From positions 372,001-436,000 of the forward strand of contig JAJEKV010000239.1 of NCBI GenBank assembly GCA_021234155.1: a stretch of 64,000 bases of DNA, given 5' to 3'. The DNA comes from Isoetes taiwanensis (Eukaryota; Streptophyta; Lycopodiopsida; Isoetales; Isoetaceae). A model generated the notes under the pieces. It was not told the DNA's origin. It saw only the letters and a program-made list of their open reading frames with translations, and did not search any database. The translations under genes and the position numbers were made by a program. Shown in pieces: positions 1 through 11,500 of the stretch; position 1 is the first letter of the stretch, and every line of letters begins with the position of its first letter.

Positions 1-312
1 CGATGGCAAAATAGCCAAATGGTTTGGGGCCCTAAAATATGAGCGGCCCAGGAGGAGCAGCCAGCAGATGGTCTACGTGCGATTCGGCATGCCCTTGATC
101 CGGCGGGCGGATCTTTGCATGGTAGAGTCTGTGTCCCCTGAGACACATCTTCGCCAATGATTTGCATGCCGAGGCTTGGAATCCGCCACCCGGCTCGCCT
201 TTCAGAATCGGCTCGCAACAGCAACCGCGGAACTAGCGTGAAAGCTCACTTTTTGCCCTTTTTTTTCTGGAATAATCACGGTAGTCTATTTAAGAGTTAA
301 TGTGGGCGCCCA
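1..312. other. Unassigned GC-richer DNA
   Basis: I see no gene here. The first 240 bases are clearly GC-richer than the AT-rich DNA that follows and have no long open frame. They may be the decayed end of a mobile element running in from the left, but no motif supports this. Confidence 0.4.
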
Positions 313-354
313 GATCTAGGGTGCGGTCCATTACACAACATTATAATATAAGAT
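313..354 (+). repeat. Dispersed boundary motif, copy 1
   Basis: A stretch beginning GATCTAGGG, continuing with GGTCCATTAC and ending ACATTATAATATAAGAT recurs in the same order and orientation at 61,072-61,120. At both places it leads into tandem or palindromic repeats. It is probably the end of a dispersed repeat of unknown type. Confidence 0.5.
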
Positions 355-895
355 AAATACTTTTGGCATAAATACATCGTGTATTTTGTACACTAGTATT
401 TGTACCCAATGTATAATCCTACCATAAACATGACTTGTCGGAAAAACCATTATCCGGTGTCCGGAAAAACCATCACCCGGTGTCCGGATAAACCACTATT
501 GGACAACACTATTTGGTATACACATAGTGTATTTTGTACACGAGTATTTGTACCCAATGTATAATCCTACCCTGAACATGACTTGTCCAGAAAAACCACT
601 ACCCAGTGTCCAGAAAAACCACCACCCAGTGTCGGATAAACCATTATTGGTTGGTATAAATCGTTTGGTATAAATACATAGTATATTTTGTACATGAATA
701 TTCCCAATGTATAATCCTACCATGAACATGACTTGTCCAGAAAAACCACCATCCAGTGTCTAGAAAAACCACCATCCAGTATCTAGATAAACCACCACCC
801 AGTGTCCAGATAAACCATTAATGGATAACACGCTTAAGTATAAATCGTTTGGCATAAATACATAGGGTATTATATACATGTAAATTTATACCCAA
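340..895 (+). repeat. Tandem satellite array 1, ~149-bp unit
   Basis: Units begin with ACTTGTC at 433, 581 and 731, so the period is 148-150 bp; a partial unit lies upstream. Each carries CCAGAAAAACCAC, CAGTGTCC, GATAAACCA, GGTATAAATACATAG and CCCAATGTATAATCCTACC in that order. The units differ by point changes and small indels. Short open frames across it are by-products of the repeat. The same family forms array 2 at 17,640-18,860. Confidence 0.85.
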
Positions 896-2185
896 CTAGA
901 AACGTGTGCTGGCGATCATGCGGGCATCGATTATGGATGTGTGGAATGGGTAAGCGTAAAATGCTTGTATTTGGATTTAAAAGCACTAAATGTTATTGTG
1001 TCTATAGACGTAATAGTGTTCGTACAATTTAGGGTGGTTTTGTGGAAGATCGTAGATCAAATCAAGTGTGGGTCCTATTATTAGATCATTCTATTGATTC
1101 AATTGTTTTGGGTGGAGGAACACACGCCCATTTCAAGCACATCTTAAATTCAAAAATATCCTATGATGTAAAGCGGGTGGCCTATGATGTTAGCATCTCG
1201 ATCTTGGGCTTGGGATTGCGGGAGACTCTTATGAACCTCAGATGACAGAATTTTCTCCCCTTGACCATTGCATGGGAGAAGGTTTGCCCAAAGGTCTTTA
1301 CCCGAGGTGCGAAAGTACCTCAGCCTGGCGAGCTCGCCAATCCTTACCCTACGTAAGGGTATGGGGGTGGACGCTATCCCTAACATAAAATCCAAACTTA
1401 AAAACCAATTGTTTTTAAGAAAACCCTTTGCAATTCTCTCTATCTTCGAAAGATGGTATCGTAATATCCTATCTAAACATGTATCCTAAATCCCTAAAGT
1501 GATATGATGACATGGTTGATAGGCTGTAAACCCTATGCTCTAAACTTGTGATTTTTCGAACATGTTTGACATGCATATGTATTGTGACATGAGGCGAGAT
1601 AGGTGACGCAAGCCTTTACTTAAATAGTAAAATGAAGGTATTCAAATTGATACTTGAACCAACATCTTAAAAAAATTAATGTGGATGATGGTCGAGAGAG
1701 GGTGGGGACTATTCTATTCTATTCTTTGGTAAAGGACTTTTCAAGGAGGGGAAAAGCGAGGTTACACTAAAAAAAGTTTGCATGCTTTGCCAATATATAT
1801 ACACAATTCAATATTGATAAATAATTCATATTAGTTATTGTAAAATATAGAAATAAAAGTCCTAAATCCTCAATAAATAATTACTAAAACCCATGGTTAC
1901 AAAAGCTAACTTGCTACTTCCAAAGAAAAAACATAAACTTGAAAATAACATGCCCAAAATTGTCCAAAAAATTGCATTTCCAAAAATGGCCATGTTGATT
2001 CATTTTCAGAGCATGAATGTAACATTTCTCTTGTGTTAAAGTTTAGCAAAAAAATTTTCTTAAGCACAGGATCCTTCGTGGCAAATTGCATGAGTCTATG
2101 CAAACCCCTTGTTTATAGTCAAAATTCATTATAGTGAAGTAATGTTACTGTCTATGTAAGACACTGACGTAGGATTATATTGTAA
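896..2185. other. No gene recognised
   Basis: AT-rich DNA with only short frames that lack recognisable motifs. A (TTCTA)n run at 1,711-1,725 resembles the 3' tail of the LINE at 8,580-12,981 and may mark the end of an old LINE fragment, though no coding remains are visible upstream of it. Confidence 0.4.
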
Positions 2186-3470
2186 TTATGCCCTCCATCG
2201 TCCTAGAATGTTAACAAATATGTTCAATAAAATGCATGATGCCACTTTTATCTTAATTCCATGTCTCCGTAAATAAAAATTCATCTGGCTGCTACCAGCA
2301 AGCAAAGCAGCAGTGCCAAATGTTCATTCCAAGAACAACATGACTTAAGTAGATATCGATACCAACATCCATATGAAATGGTAAGACTTTTGGGCTAAAG
2401 ATCCCAAGCGGCCACATAATTTAAAGCGTACCCATATTTACATCCAAGTAGTAATACCTTGCTATTGCAATCTTCTGATATCTTGTTGCTTGCATTTCTT
2501 GGGACTTAAAAGTGGCAAGTATGGAGTGGTAAATATCTAGAATGGAAGTACATATTTGAGTGTCAAAATAAATAGACTCTACACCTAGAATAATAAGCCT
2601 TTCTACCAAATTTATTAGCATAAGCATACATCTAAGTAAGAGATACATACATACCAGTGACACGTACCAGTCCAAAGCACCATAAATATCCTCCCTAATA
2701 ATTATACCAATGCCTTTCCAGCTTGCCCTGCAAAAATCAAGAGTTTAGAATGATATACTACGATTAACTATATAACATTTTAAGCATGTTCTTCTTAAGT
2801 GCACTAATGTTGAAGATTAGACAGGGACTCAAAACTGGAACCATTTGCATGATATGTTGCATACCAAACTATTTAGAGTAATTACTCAAACAGACATTAA
2901 ATTGCAAGTGACTGCAACAGACATTAAATTGCATGTGCCTGCAAATGATTACCTATGCTTGCATAAACTTAGCACATGCAGAGGATTTAAGGGGCGCAAG
3001 ACAAATCTCCAAACTGAAGTTCTTGTTTGTAAATAAACACTGCATATGAGAAAATACAAACCAGCATTCAATCAGTACTGCATTGTTCGATGATCTCCAA
3101 GAGGAAAACTCGTTGCCTACTATAGTAAAAACATGCAAATGCATCTCACATCCTTGTTTTGAGAATAGAAAGCAAGTTAAGACACACAAAAAATAAATCT
3201 CCAGAATGTAGATTGTAATCAATGAGATATGGAACACGTAATAGACACTAAATCAAATTGTAGATTAGTTCTCACCTTGCACATATGGAGACCAAAACTT
3301 TACAAATGGCATATCTCTTCTTTTAAAGCTTCTGGTCGTTTCTATGCTCCAGGCTTGCCAACTCTACTATCAATGCTTCTATTGTTTAAGAAGGCAATTT
3401 TATATTACCTTGCTTTATCCCGATCTATACTGGCAGCTTGTGCTTCAGCTCTAACTCTCTCAAGCTCTGC
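2186..3470 (-). CDS. Candidate multi-exon gene with coiled-coil exon (3' part)
   Basis: Read on the minus strand, exons with GT-AG borders and matching phases are 3,039-2,953, 2,727-2,655, 2,504-2,458 and 2,288-2,186, ending in TAA. The second reads ASWKGIGIIIREDIYGALDW and continues openly into the third. The last acceptor is NAGNAG type (GTAGCAG), allowing one Ser more or less. Further upstream an exon ending near 3,409 encodes charged helical sequence (ERVRAEAQAASIDRDKA), likely coiled coil. The link between that exon and the 3,039 exon was not resolved, and the next coiled-coil exon carries a TAG in this copy. I recognise no family. The gene may be partly broken; the tandem copies at 13-17 kb hold only its middle part. 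Confidence 0.4.
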
Positions 3471-3957
3471 CACATTTAATCAAAGCATATACTCAGGAGA
3501 AAGTACAGAACATAAGCAAAAAATTACAACCTATCTGCATACAAAAATGTAATAGCTGCCTTCATTTTGCGGGCAATATAGAAAAAAAGGATAGAAATAA
3601 ATTGGCATCAACTGGGAACATCATAGTCATCCTGGCAACGGTTTTTTCCCAGGTGGTTTTTAATCCGGGTCATGATGGTTGTGTTCTAGCTCACGTTGTG
3701 CTTTGGTTTAAGGGCTTCGCCCATGTTCTTGTTTGGACTTGGTCCGGGACTTTGGCCCCTTATGTACTTGGTCCCATAACCGATTGGGTTCCGTGGGCGT
3801 TAAAATTTTTCCTTCCTTCCTTCCTTCCTAGAGATCTTAGGGAATTAAGATTCGTACACGGTACATAAAAATTGCCCTCTTGCTTGGTACAAATCACTAA
3901 AACAGTTTAAACAAAGTTTACGGAGTTGCCCATTGGAGACAGTGCCATTTAGATGAT
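2890..3957 (+). repeat. Copy 0 of the ~1.2-kb duplicated segment
   Basis: This segment matches much of each unit in the tandem triplication at 13,229-16,776, over several hundred near-identical bases. It differs by a 204-bp insertion at 3,623-3,826 that the other copies lack. It overlaps the middle exons of the minus-strand candidate gene, while the exons at 2,186-2,727 lie outside it. This copy is therefore probably closest to the source. Confidence 0.8.
3623..3826 (+). mobile_element. 5'-truncated LINE 3' end inserted in copy 0
   Basis: Sequence found only in this copy of the duplicated segment. The three other copies read straight through from GGGAACATC to CCTAGAGATC. The insert ends with a LINE-like 3' terminus (GGTCCCATAACCGATTGGG, then GGGCGTTAAAATTTTT) and a (CCTT)n tail. 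Similar termini occur at 12,920-12,981 and 37,120-37,206. No long target-site duplication is visible, and the tail merges with the site's own CC, so the right edge is uncertain by a few bases. Confidence 0.75.
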
Positions 3958-4593
3958 CAACCTTTTTAATTTGGGATTTTCCGGTCTGGAATAAAACTTT
4001 TTGGATTTTTTTTTTAGTTAGTTTTCTAAGGTTATGGGGGTTTTTGCCAACGGAAAAGTTTCTCGGTGTTCCAAAAATCAGCCCTTGGCTTTACCACGAA
4101 ATTCAATTATGGGGCTCTCATCCCCAATTTTTGACGGCATGGGCACTACATGAGAGCCTGGGGTTTTCCGCGTGGATCTCTTTACCAGATTAGAATGATT
4201 AGGCGAGTGGATTAGAATGATTGGGCGTGACCGGACTAGAATGCTGGCACCAGCTTGAGCTTTATTCAGTATTTGTTGCAGCATGCCAGGCTCTGTGGCA
4301 ACAACGGACGTTGCCCAGCCAGAACGATTCAATTGCTTAGGGTATGTAACTGCCTTCTTTGGCTGGTATGTAGGGTTATGAGTTTTAAAGCTATGCTTGA
4401 AGCTGGAGTCTTATGAGCAGATATGCTGCTCATGGCAGTGTAATGGCAGAACTAAAGATCGGTCTTGAAAGCATACCATGTATGATTAGGGTTTCGAATC
4501 ATGTTACCATCATTCGCCAGGTTCGTTATAATTTGTTTTTTTTTTGCATTCCTGAATATCTCTTTGAATTTTATTCTGCGTTTTCATCTGCAG
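3958..4593. other. Unassigned spacer
   Basis: An open minus-strand frame at 4,078-4,332 includes a small internal repeat (ATCATTCTAATC twice) and no recognisable domain. A plus-strand frame from 4,413 runs through a possible donor (CCAG|GTTCGT near 4,519) and a pyrimidine-rich tract ending in CTGCAG at about 4,593. This could be an intron, but the joined frame does not stay open. Confidence 0.3.
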
Positions 4594-5787
4594 TCACTGA
4601 TTTAGCTCCTAATGATCCGGGAGGAGTGGAATTACCATTCGACTTTGTGGATGAGGATGGAGGCATGTTTCGTTTCTTCAACTAATCTATACCTGGAACA
4701 ACCTCTAATAGAAGGCGTGCCAATACAGGCTTGCTAAGGAGAAAATCCGGTGAAGCTGGAAAGCTTGATGAAGCTGAGGTTTGCTCATGTTTTTTTGCGA
4801 TTTTTCTTCGTTAAAAACTGTGTGCGCTTCTTCATGCATCTGAGCTGGGAACATTGATGAAATTGCTTGGTTAATGACAGTTAGTTTATTCATTCTCAAT
4901 GCTCATTTCCATTTTTTTATGTTTTATGGTGGCAATGGAAGTGGGGTAACTACTTGATCCTTTTAATACATCTCTAAATGGATGCATGAAACGGCAAGCC
5001 CAAAGGCATTGAGTGTGTATTTTTGCTTTGAGCAGGGTACAGATCTTTGATTCATGCAAGGGAAGTTCTTTATACATGTGAATGCATCTAATGTTTGAGT
5101 TGATGTCGTAGATAATGCTATGGACAATATAGATCTCTTTATTTTAAACCTATTTGTATGTTCTACAATATAGTAATCACACAAGGGAATCCATGCAGAG
5201 CTCATTGAAGGAATCGCACAAGTGAATCCATGCAGAGCTCATTGAAGGAATAAGGCATATCAATATACGTTCCCAGCCCTGATATTTTAAGGTTTATCAA
5301 TATTATTATTTATGGAAGATCTATATGCAAGCTCTCTCCAATCAGAGAAACTCTATGTTTGCAATAAAAATTGGGCAGTTTTCCGTGTGAGATATGTGGC
5401 AAGGAGCTATGTTTAGATATGGCTAAAATAGTAAGGCTGTTGCTCATGCCCAATTTACCTTCTTTCCTTCATAAACAGGTGAAGATCCAACACCCTCAAG
5501 TTTTGAATCTCTCAAAATGGCTGAGTTGTAGAAGTTTTAAACCTTCCCATTTTCTTACGCGACCATTTGACACTGAAGCTTACAACATGTTCTATGTAAG
5601 TCATTTTTCTAACTCCATATTGTACATCTGATGCTTTTTAGAGAGAGCAAATTTCAAGGACATCCTCTAAAGAACAGAGGTCCAAGTCACCCTTGAGCTT
5701 AGGTTCAAGAAGCTTCAATGAAACTTGGACTTTAGACCCCTTAGATGCAGGACTTGCTTTTCATGTTATTAAATTTCGATACTAGCA
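4594..5787 (+). pseudogene. Candidate exons of an unrecognised gene
   Basis: Three exon-like blocks lie after good acceptors. Block 1 (about 4,594-4,777) reads TDLAPNDPGGVELPFDFVDE and onward, but has an in-frame TAA near 4,683. Block 2 (about 5,480-5,594) is open and ends at TAT|GTAAGT. After a 46-nt intron ending in TTTTTAG, block 3 (about 5,641-5,787) continues in the same phase with Ser/Arg-rich sequence to a TAG. The phase match across the short intron supports real exons. The stop in block 1 suggests decay or a misplaced border. No family is recognised. Confidence 0.22.
5175..5248. repeat. 37-bp tandem duplication
   Basis: Two adjacent copies at 5,175-5,211 and 5,212-5,248 share GAATCCATGCAGAGCTCATT and differ at two or three bases. 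It lies between candidate exon blocks 1 and 2, so it would be intronic if that gene model is right. Confidence 0.8.
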
Positions 5788-5789
5788 TC

Positions 5790-8579
5790 CATGTTTTACA
5801 TGTCTTGAATCTAATACTAGCAGCCGTAAACAGGAATTGGCTGCAAGATGGACATACATGACAAGATTCAATTTCGACATGATGTATGGTTGGTATTCAT
5901 TGCTGCACTCCAGAAAAATAGTCAACAATTCAAGAATCTCCCATGGAGCTTTATTTCTGCAAGACATTTGTCATTCTATCTCATGTCAACAGGGCATGCT
6001 GTTTGCTAGAGGTTGATAGATAGATAGATAGGTTGATTTGAAACACATGCCTAAACAAGGTTTTCGTTTAACTCATTTCGTAGGCATTGGATAATCTTCT
6101 TTTTTAGCAGCAAGTTTGCCCATTGAAGAATCATTTGTGGTTCATGTCAATTATGTAGCAGTAGTAATAGAATACTATTTGGTCCAGTCATCATGCTTCT
6201 GACGTAATGAATGAATTCATGATCCACAACCCGTAATTTAGGTAGGTAGTTGCGTTCTTTCTTTTCATTGCATCTCTTGCTATATTATTTAACTATTATT
6301 TTTCTTGCAAAATCGAGTTTCCAATTTGATCTGTTCAGAACTTTCGCATTACTTCATGCCCACCCTCTTATGTGCATTTACATCTTATGTGCATTTACTA
6401 AGGTGATATTTACCATGTTCAATCTGCGTCAGCTTATCGGTTTCAGTCTACTGGCTTTGTTGAAGTGAGAAGCTAAGATGAGATTTATTTATCCATGCTT
6501 TGTATTATAGATCTAATAATACTAGAATTCAATATTTTGAACTAGCTCAAGCATTTTGCTATTTTCTTGACAAATTAGTTCTTTCTTTTGGAGCAAGATA
6601 GGCTGCTCAGGTTCTTTCTTTCTTTTGCAAGATCTGTTTGGAACATGTTCGTTATTATAAGCATTGTTTGAAGCCAAACACGAAATTGGCTCGGACTCCA
6701 GGCATGTTTGGAGGAAGATAAGCTGAGGTAGGATAGCATATGAAATCGATGGCTTTCACTTCTTCATGCCTATACAGACTTCCAGCTTTTTATAGTATTT
6801 GTTTATGGGTTTTCAATCTTCTAATTAGTTTACTGAAAGATAAGGTCAAGTGTTCATAGACCCAGATGCTTTCTTTTGGAGTGCAGCAAGTCATTAAAGC
6901 TTGCTTCTCGACTGGTGCATTTTGCTGTTCTTTTTCTACAATAGGATTTGGCTCTTGACTTCATGCTTCATGGTTTGTATGATTTCAACCTGTTGTGGGA
7001 AAACGTTTCAACTTGAGCAACATTTTTTTCTACTAAGCCTCATCCTTTTCAATTTAATGACTATATATTTCAGAATGCCAAGAGCGTAAGCCTGTCTTGC
7101 ATGTCTAACGGCTTTGCATGTCTAATGGCTGTTTTATGTCTATTGCAGGTCTGAAATATGTGAAGTTCTGATGTTTGGACTGGTGCATTTACTCTAATGC
7201 AGGTTTGCACATATAATAACATTTTCAAAATTTATTTTGCAACCCACTAGAACGCTATCACTTTACCCCTTTTTTTTTGGTATGGAAATATAAACAATAT
7301 AGACGTTAGTCTAATAGTTCTGTCTCTGTATGCATTTTGATATTGTACAAAATTTTCACAGTTTAGGTTGCCTGTTGTTTTTAGAAAACAGATCAGCTAA
7401 CTGGAGTACTTGATTTCTAAGAAGACAGCAAGAAGGAAGGTGGTAATATTAGAGGTATATGTCATTCTTGCTTGCTAGAGTTATGAACAGTCTTTTTCTC
7501 TTCATTATATGTGCACTTATCATGAAAGTCATCTTCACCTCATTCCGAAACCACCTTTGTATAATCTGCCTATTATAGCTGATGGCACCCATTAGCTTTC
7601 TAATTGGCTATTTTATTCCCAGATTTTTCGATTTTGATATGAGTTCTTAGGGTATCATTATGAAGATATGGGAGCTTCTTAAGAAACAACTATCTATTTC
7701 TACATATATAATGCATCTATATTGCTACTTTAGCTACAAGTATTTCTTTGGTTTATTGTTATTGTCATCCTTATGTTTATCTTTTGGAGATAATAGGATG
7801 CAACTTATTGGCAAAACTACATTTTTATGAGAAAGTGTTCTTACACTTAAAAGGAGAGCAGTGACACAAAATGATAAATTGTCAATATCAATTCCATTGA
7901 AACCAATTGTCAATGTCAATTCCATTGAAACCAATGAACATTTGCTTAGCCCCACTTTCTTTTTGCTTTGCAATCACGAACCCAACATCAACAATTCTGA
8001 ACTTGAATCAGTCTAACACAAGACTACTAACACGTCCACCAACAATACATTCATAAGCGCACTGTACATACAATCTTATTGTCTATTCTCGGAGACCCAA
8101 CTTTGTTTTTGCTTTGCAACCACGAAGTCTACATCAACAATTTTGAACTCCAGACAGTCTAACACAAAACTACTAACATATCCACCAACAATACATGCAA
8201 AAGTGCAATATACATACACTCTTTATTGTTTATTCTCAGTCTAAGGCAACCATGCCTTATGCATGCATTTAACTACAAGGACTATAACATTACACTAACA
8301 TGGCTACTTTTGCACAAAATTAAAACGTACAACTTCTTAAAAGCCATGTTTACAACTTGATGGCTTACGATAGTAGAATCGTACTTATGTCCGACAATGC
8401 CAGTAATTATAGTTCGCCCAATGGATTTGTGGCTTTTGGGTTATACAAAGTTGAGTTATCATGTGGATCCCATAACTTCATGATACGTTGAAAAAGAAGT
8501 TATCCACCTTGGATCACAATGTCTAATATAGACATAAACCATTTCCACCTGATGGAAAAACCATTTCCACCTAACGGGT
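5790..8579. other. AT-rich stretch without recognisable gene; two tandem duplications
   Basis: No coding domain is visible on either strand. It contains a 28-bp duplication (7,877-7,904 and 7,905-7,932) and a 146-bp duplication listed separately. Around 8,385 the string CGTACTTATGTCCG resembles sequence at 13,190-13,210, next to the triplicated segment. The two sides of the LINE at 8,580-12,981 may therefore once have been related DNA. Confidence 0.4.
7952..8243. repeat. 146-bp tandem duplication
   Basis: Two units start about 146 bp apart; TTTTGCTTTG occurs at 7,961 and 8,107. They share TTTTGCTTTGCAA, CATCAACAATT, CAGTCTAACACAA, ACTACTAACA and CCACCAACAATACAT in order, with scattered changes and small indels. 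Confidence 0.75.
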
Positions 8580-11500
8580 TGTTTCCATCCGTGGTGGCCG
8601 AGAACCCCGCAGAGTAGAGGAACACGGGATCGGAGATTCGGAGCTCAAAGCAACCATTGCCCAAAGAAGGCGTGACCTCCATCTTTGAGGTCCATGAACA
8701 CTGGCGACCTTTGACGAAAGTGAGTTGGCCGAGCGGCAGAGAGGTTCCAACAGAGCTAGGCTCCGACTCCGGCGGCGCGAGGTCGCGACACGAGGGGCCG
8801 ACCAAGCGCCGCGTGCCCCTGACCCACGGGTGCGCCAAACAAAGTGCGGACACCATCTATTCCACCTCACACACCCATCGCCCTGGGCCGTGAGCAGCCC
8901 ACAAGCGCCCGGTCAGCCAGGCATCCTGGCTGGGGCGGCTAATGTTGCCCTCGATTTCGATGGCGGCGGAGCTTGAGCCCACGGCGTCATAATGTGGTGA
9001 ATGCGTGGACTCGGAGGAGGCGGCGGAGAAGATCTCGCAAAGCGCGATGGGGATGAGATCCTATCTCGAATGGCAGCATCCATTGCGGTACACATTGCTA
9101 GAGCAAGTCATTTTTGGGACTCAACGCCTGGTCGCTGCGTGTTGTTACCTTCCGGTGGCGCATATGCGATGCGATGGCCATCTAGCGTCGGAAGCGAGGC
9201 AATTGAAGGGGACCGCCGTATGTCACCACGATCTCTCCCGATACAACAGAGTCTCCGCCTTGAACCGCCAGTCGTGGACGTCCGTCGAAGAGGGGGCTGC
9301 AAACCACCAATGGAAGCTTCGCGATTTCCATTGGGGCGCTTCGAGGTCGCCGATGCAATGCGTCGCCGCTGCTACTCCCCGCTCCTGGCCGCTAGGTACC
9401 CCTCTTGCACCTCTGCCTCCCGCTGGCCATCATTCTTTGCAGCTCCCAGACTGCTGCTGCTCCCCGCAACCGGGCGGATCATCGGCGCCCACATCGAATG
9501 CCAACAAATAGGGACTGTGCCTCCTGGGATGGTGTCTGAACTGGCGGGCTTCCCTTTCGGTAGAAAAGGCGAGAGTCTCAACTCTATTGCACACCGGATA
9601 TGGATTTCATTTTTCCTCATGGAGACATGGGAGCATGCGTGGTAAACGTGGACACGGACCTCGGGCTATCTGCATTTTTCGATGTTCAATGAGTGCACGC
9701 AAGCGAGGGCATGGCGGCTACGCTAAGTTTGCTACTATCGTGCAAGGTTTTGAGGCACTTTCGGTCTCGTTGCACAAAAGCAGACCAGTGGCGACACTCT
9801 CCTCATAGCAAAGATGCTACTTTCCACATGCCGAGAGCAACTTCTATAACACTCATTTGGATGTGGATCGATTGGAGCCCTATGTCGATCTATATGATGA
9901 CATACAACAACACAAACAATTAAGGGGTTATGTTGCTTGGCGACTTTTTTAATGCATACGAGGAGCCGAAAGCGGTTCCAAAATTTGACCCCCGGCGAGG
10001 GGGCGTCTTGCAATTGAACCCCGCAGAGGTGGCTTGGTCAAGGATATCGGATGACGCCCATATTCAGCGCTATGGCGGGGCGATTGTTATTCTTTGGGTA
10101 GTATCTTTGACCGGTTATTTGTAATGGGTTGGCACAATGGCCGTCTTCAGTTGCTACACTTGTAGAGCAGGGGAGAACCAAGGGGTGGCTCCAGGTGTGG
10201 TGGATTATCTGTTTGGTTGAGGCCGGGATCTGCACTGGTTACTCATTTTTCCATCGGGGACGAACCTTTCGGGGACGAGGAAGTAGATTCGACCACCGGC
10301 CCTGTCCATGCATCTCCATTGGGAGGCTTCCGTGCACTGCTTTGTTTCAACACCAGGGTGCCCAGCCTGCGCTTTGGACTTCTGACCGTCTGCGGGGACC
10401 TATGCCAAATTTGCTTGAGCATGATCTCGGCGAGATTGCCGCAACTCCCCACACTTCAAGAGCAATCTGTTGAGTGACTCACACCGCCGGCAATTTCTTT
10501 GAAAGATGCTTTGGGAGAGGCCGCTCATGGCGAACCACGGGCACTACCACCTTTCCCCGCAACAAATGGTTTTGATGATGAGTGTCGGGAGCTCAAATGC
10601 ACACTCCGGCAAGTCACTTGATCCCATCTCCGCCCACGGCCATCGGTAAATACCGCTCCTTCCTCAAGAACAAGAAGGCGGATACCTCAGAGCACAAGAA
10701 TAGATGATGTTTGGTCTCCGGACCGGCACCCGGGACATTACGAGAAGGGTCTTGAGCAAGTCGCGACCCGCATTACTGGGGAACATCACCTCGAGCAATG
10801 GGAGCAAGATTGCAACAAATGCGACCGGCTCGGGGGCGGCCCCGATCCCTCCGCGAGATAGGCATGGCTCACGGATTTATCCGTAAGGGGATGTTATCAT
10901 GGGCCCTCTGACGTCTAGCTAATGGGAAAGGCAATGATTTAGATGGCATGCGGGTAGAACTTCTAAAATGGGGCGGGCCTCCAGGGGTGCTGTCCTCGCG
11001 GCATTGTTCAATAAAGCATTGCGAGAAGGCTTCCCTTACGCGATGGACCACTAGCGAGTAGTGCCCATATACAAAGCGAGGGGGACCCTCAATGCCCGAC
11101 CAACTAAAAGGTACTATTATGGTCAGCTCTCTCTTTACCCAAAGCTGTTGGTGGCATCCTTGGCGGCCACGTGACAATATAGGCGGAGAGGAAACGGAGG
11201 TCGCGAGCTCTTACGAAGTGCGGGTTTCCGCCCGGACATTCCCACCATTGATCATATCTTCACTCTGCGCACATTGATTGAGGATAGCAGGAATCATGCC
11301 GTGCTAACACATACTTGTTGTTTCGCCGATTTTGCAAAAGCAGCGACCACGGTACCCGCTAAACAAGCTCGGGGGCCAGTCCGGCGCTTTAGGGACCCCC
11401 GGACTTCGCACGGTATTATATAGAACATGCGAGGCATGCTTAGGGCTTATCACATCACAGCACATCCGGTAATTAGTAGCATTGGAGGCGTCGGGGTTGC

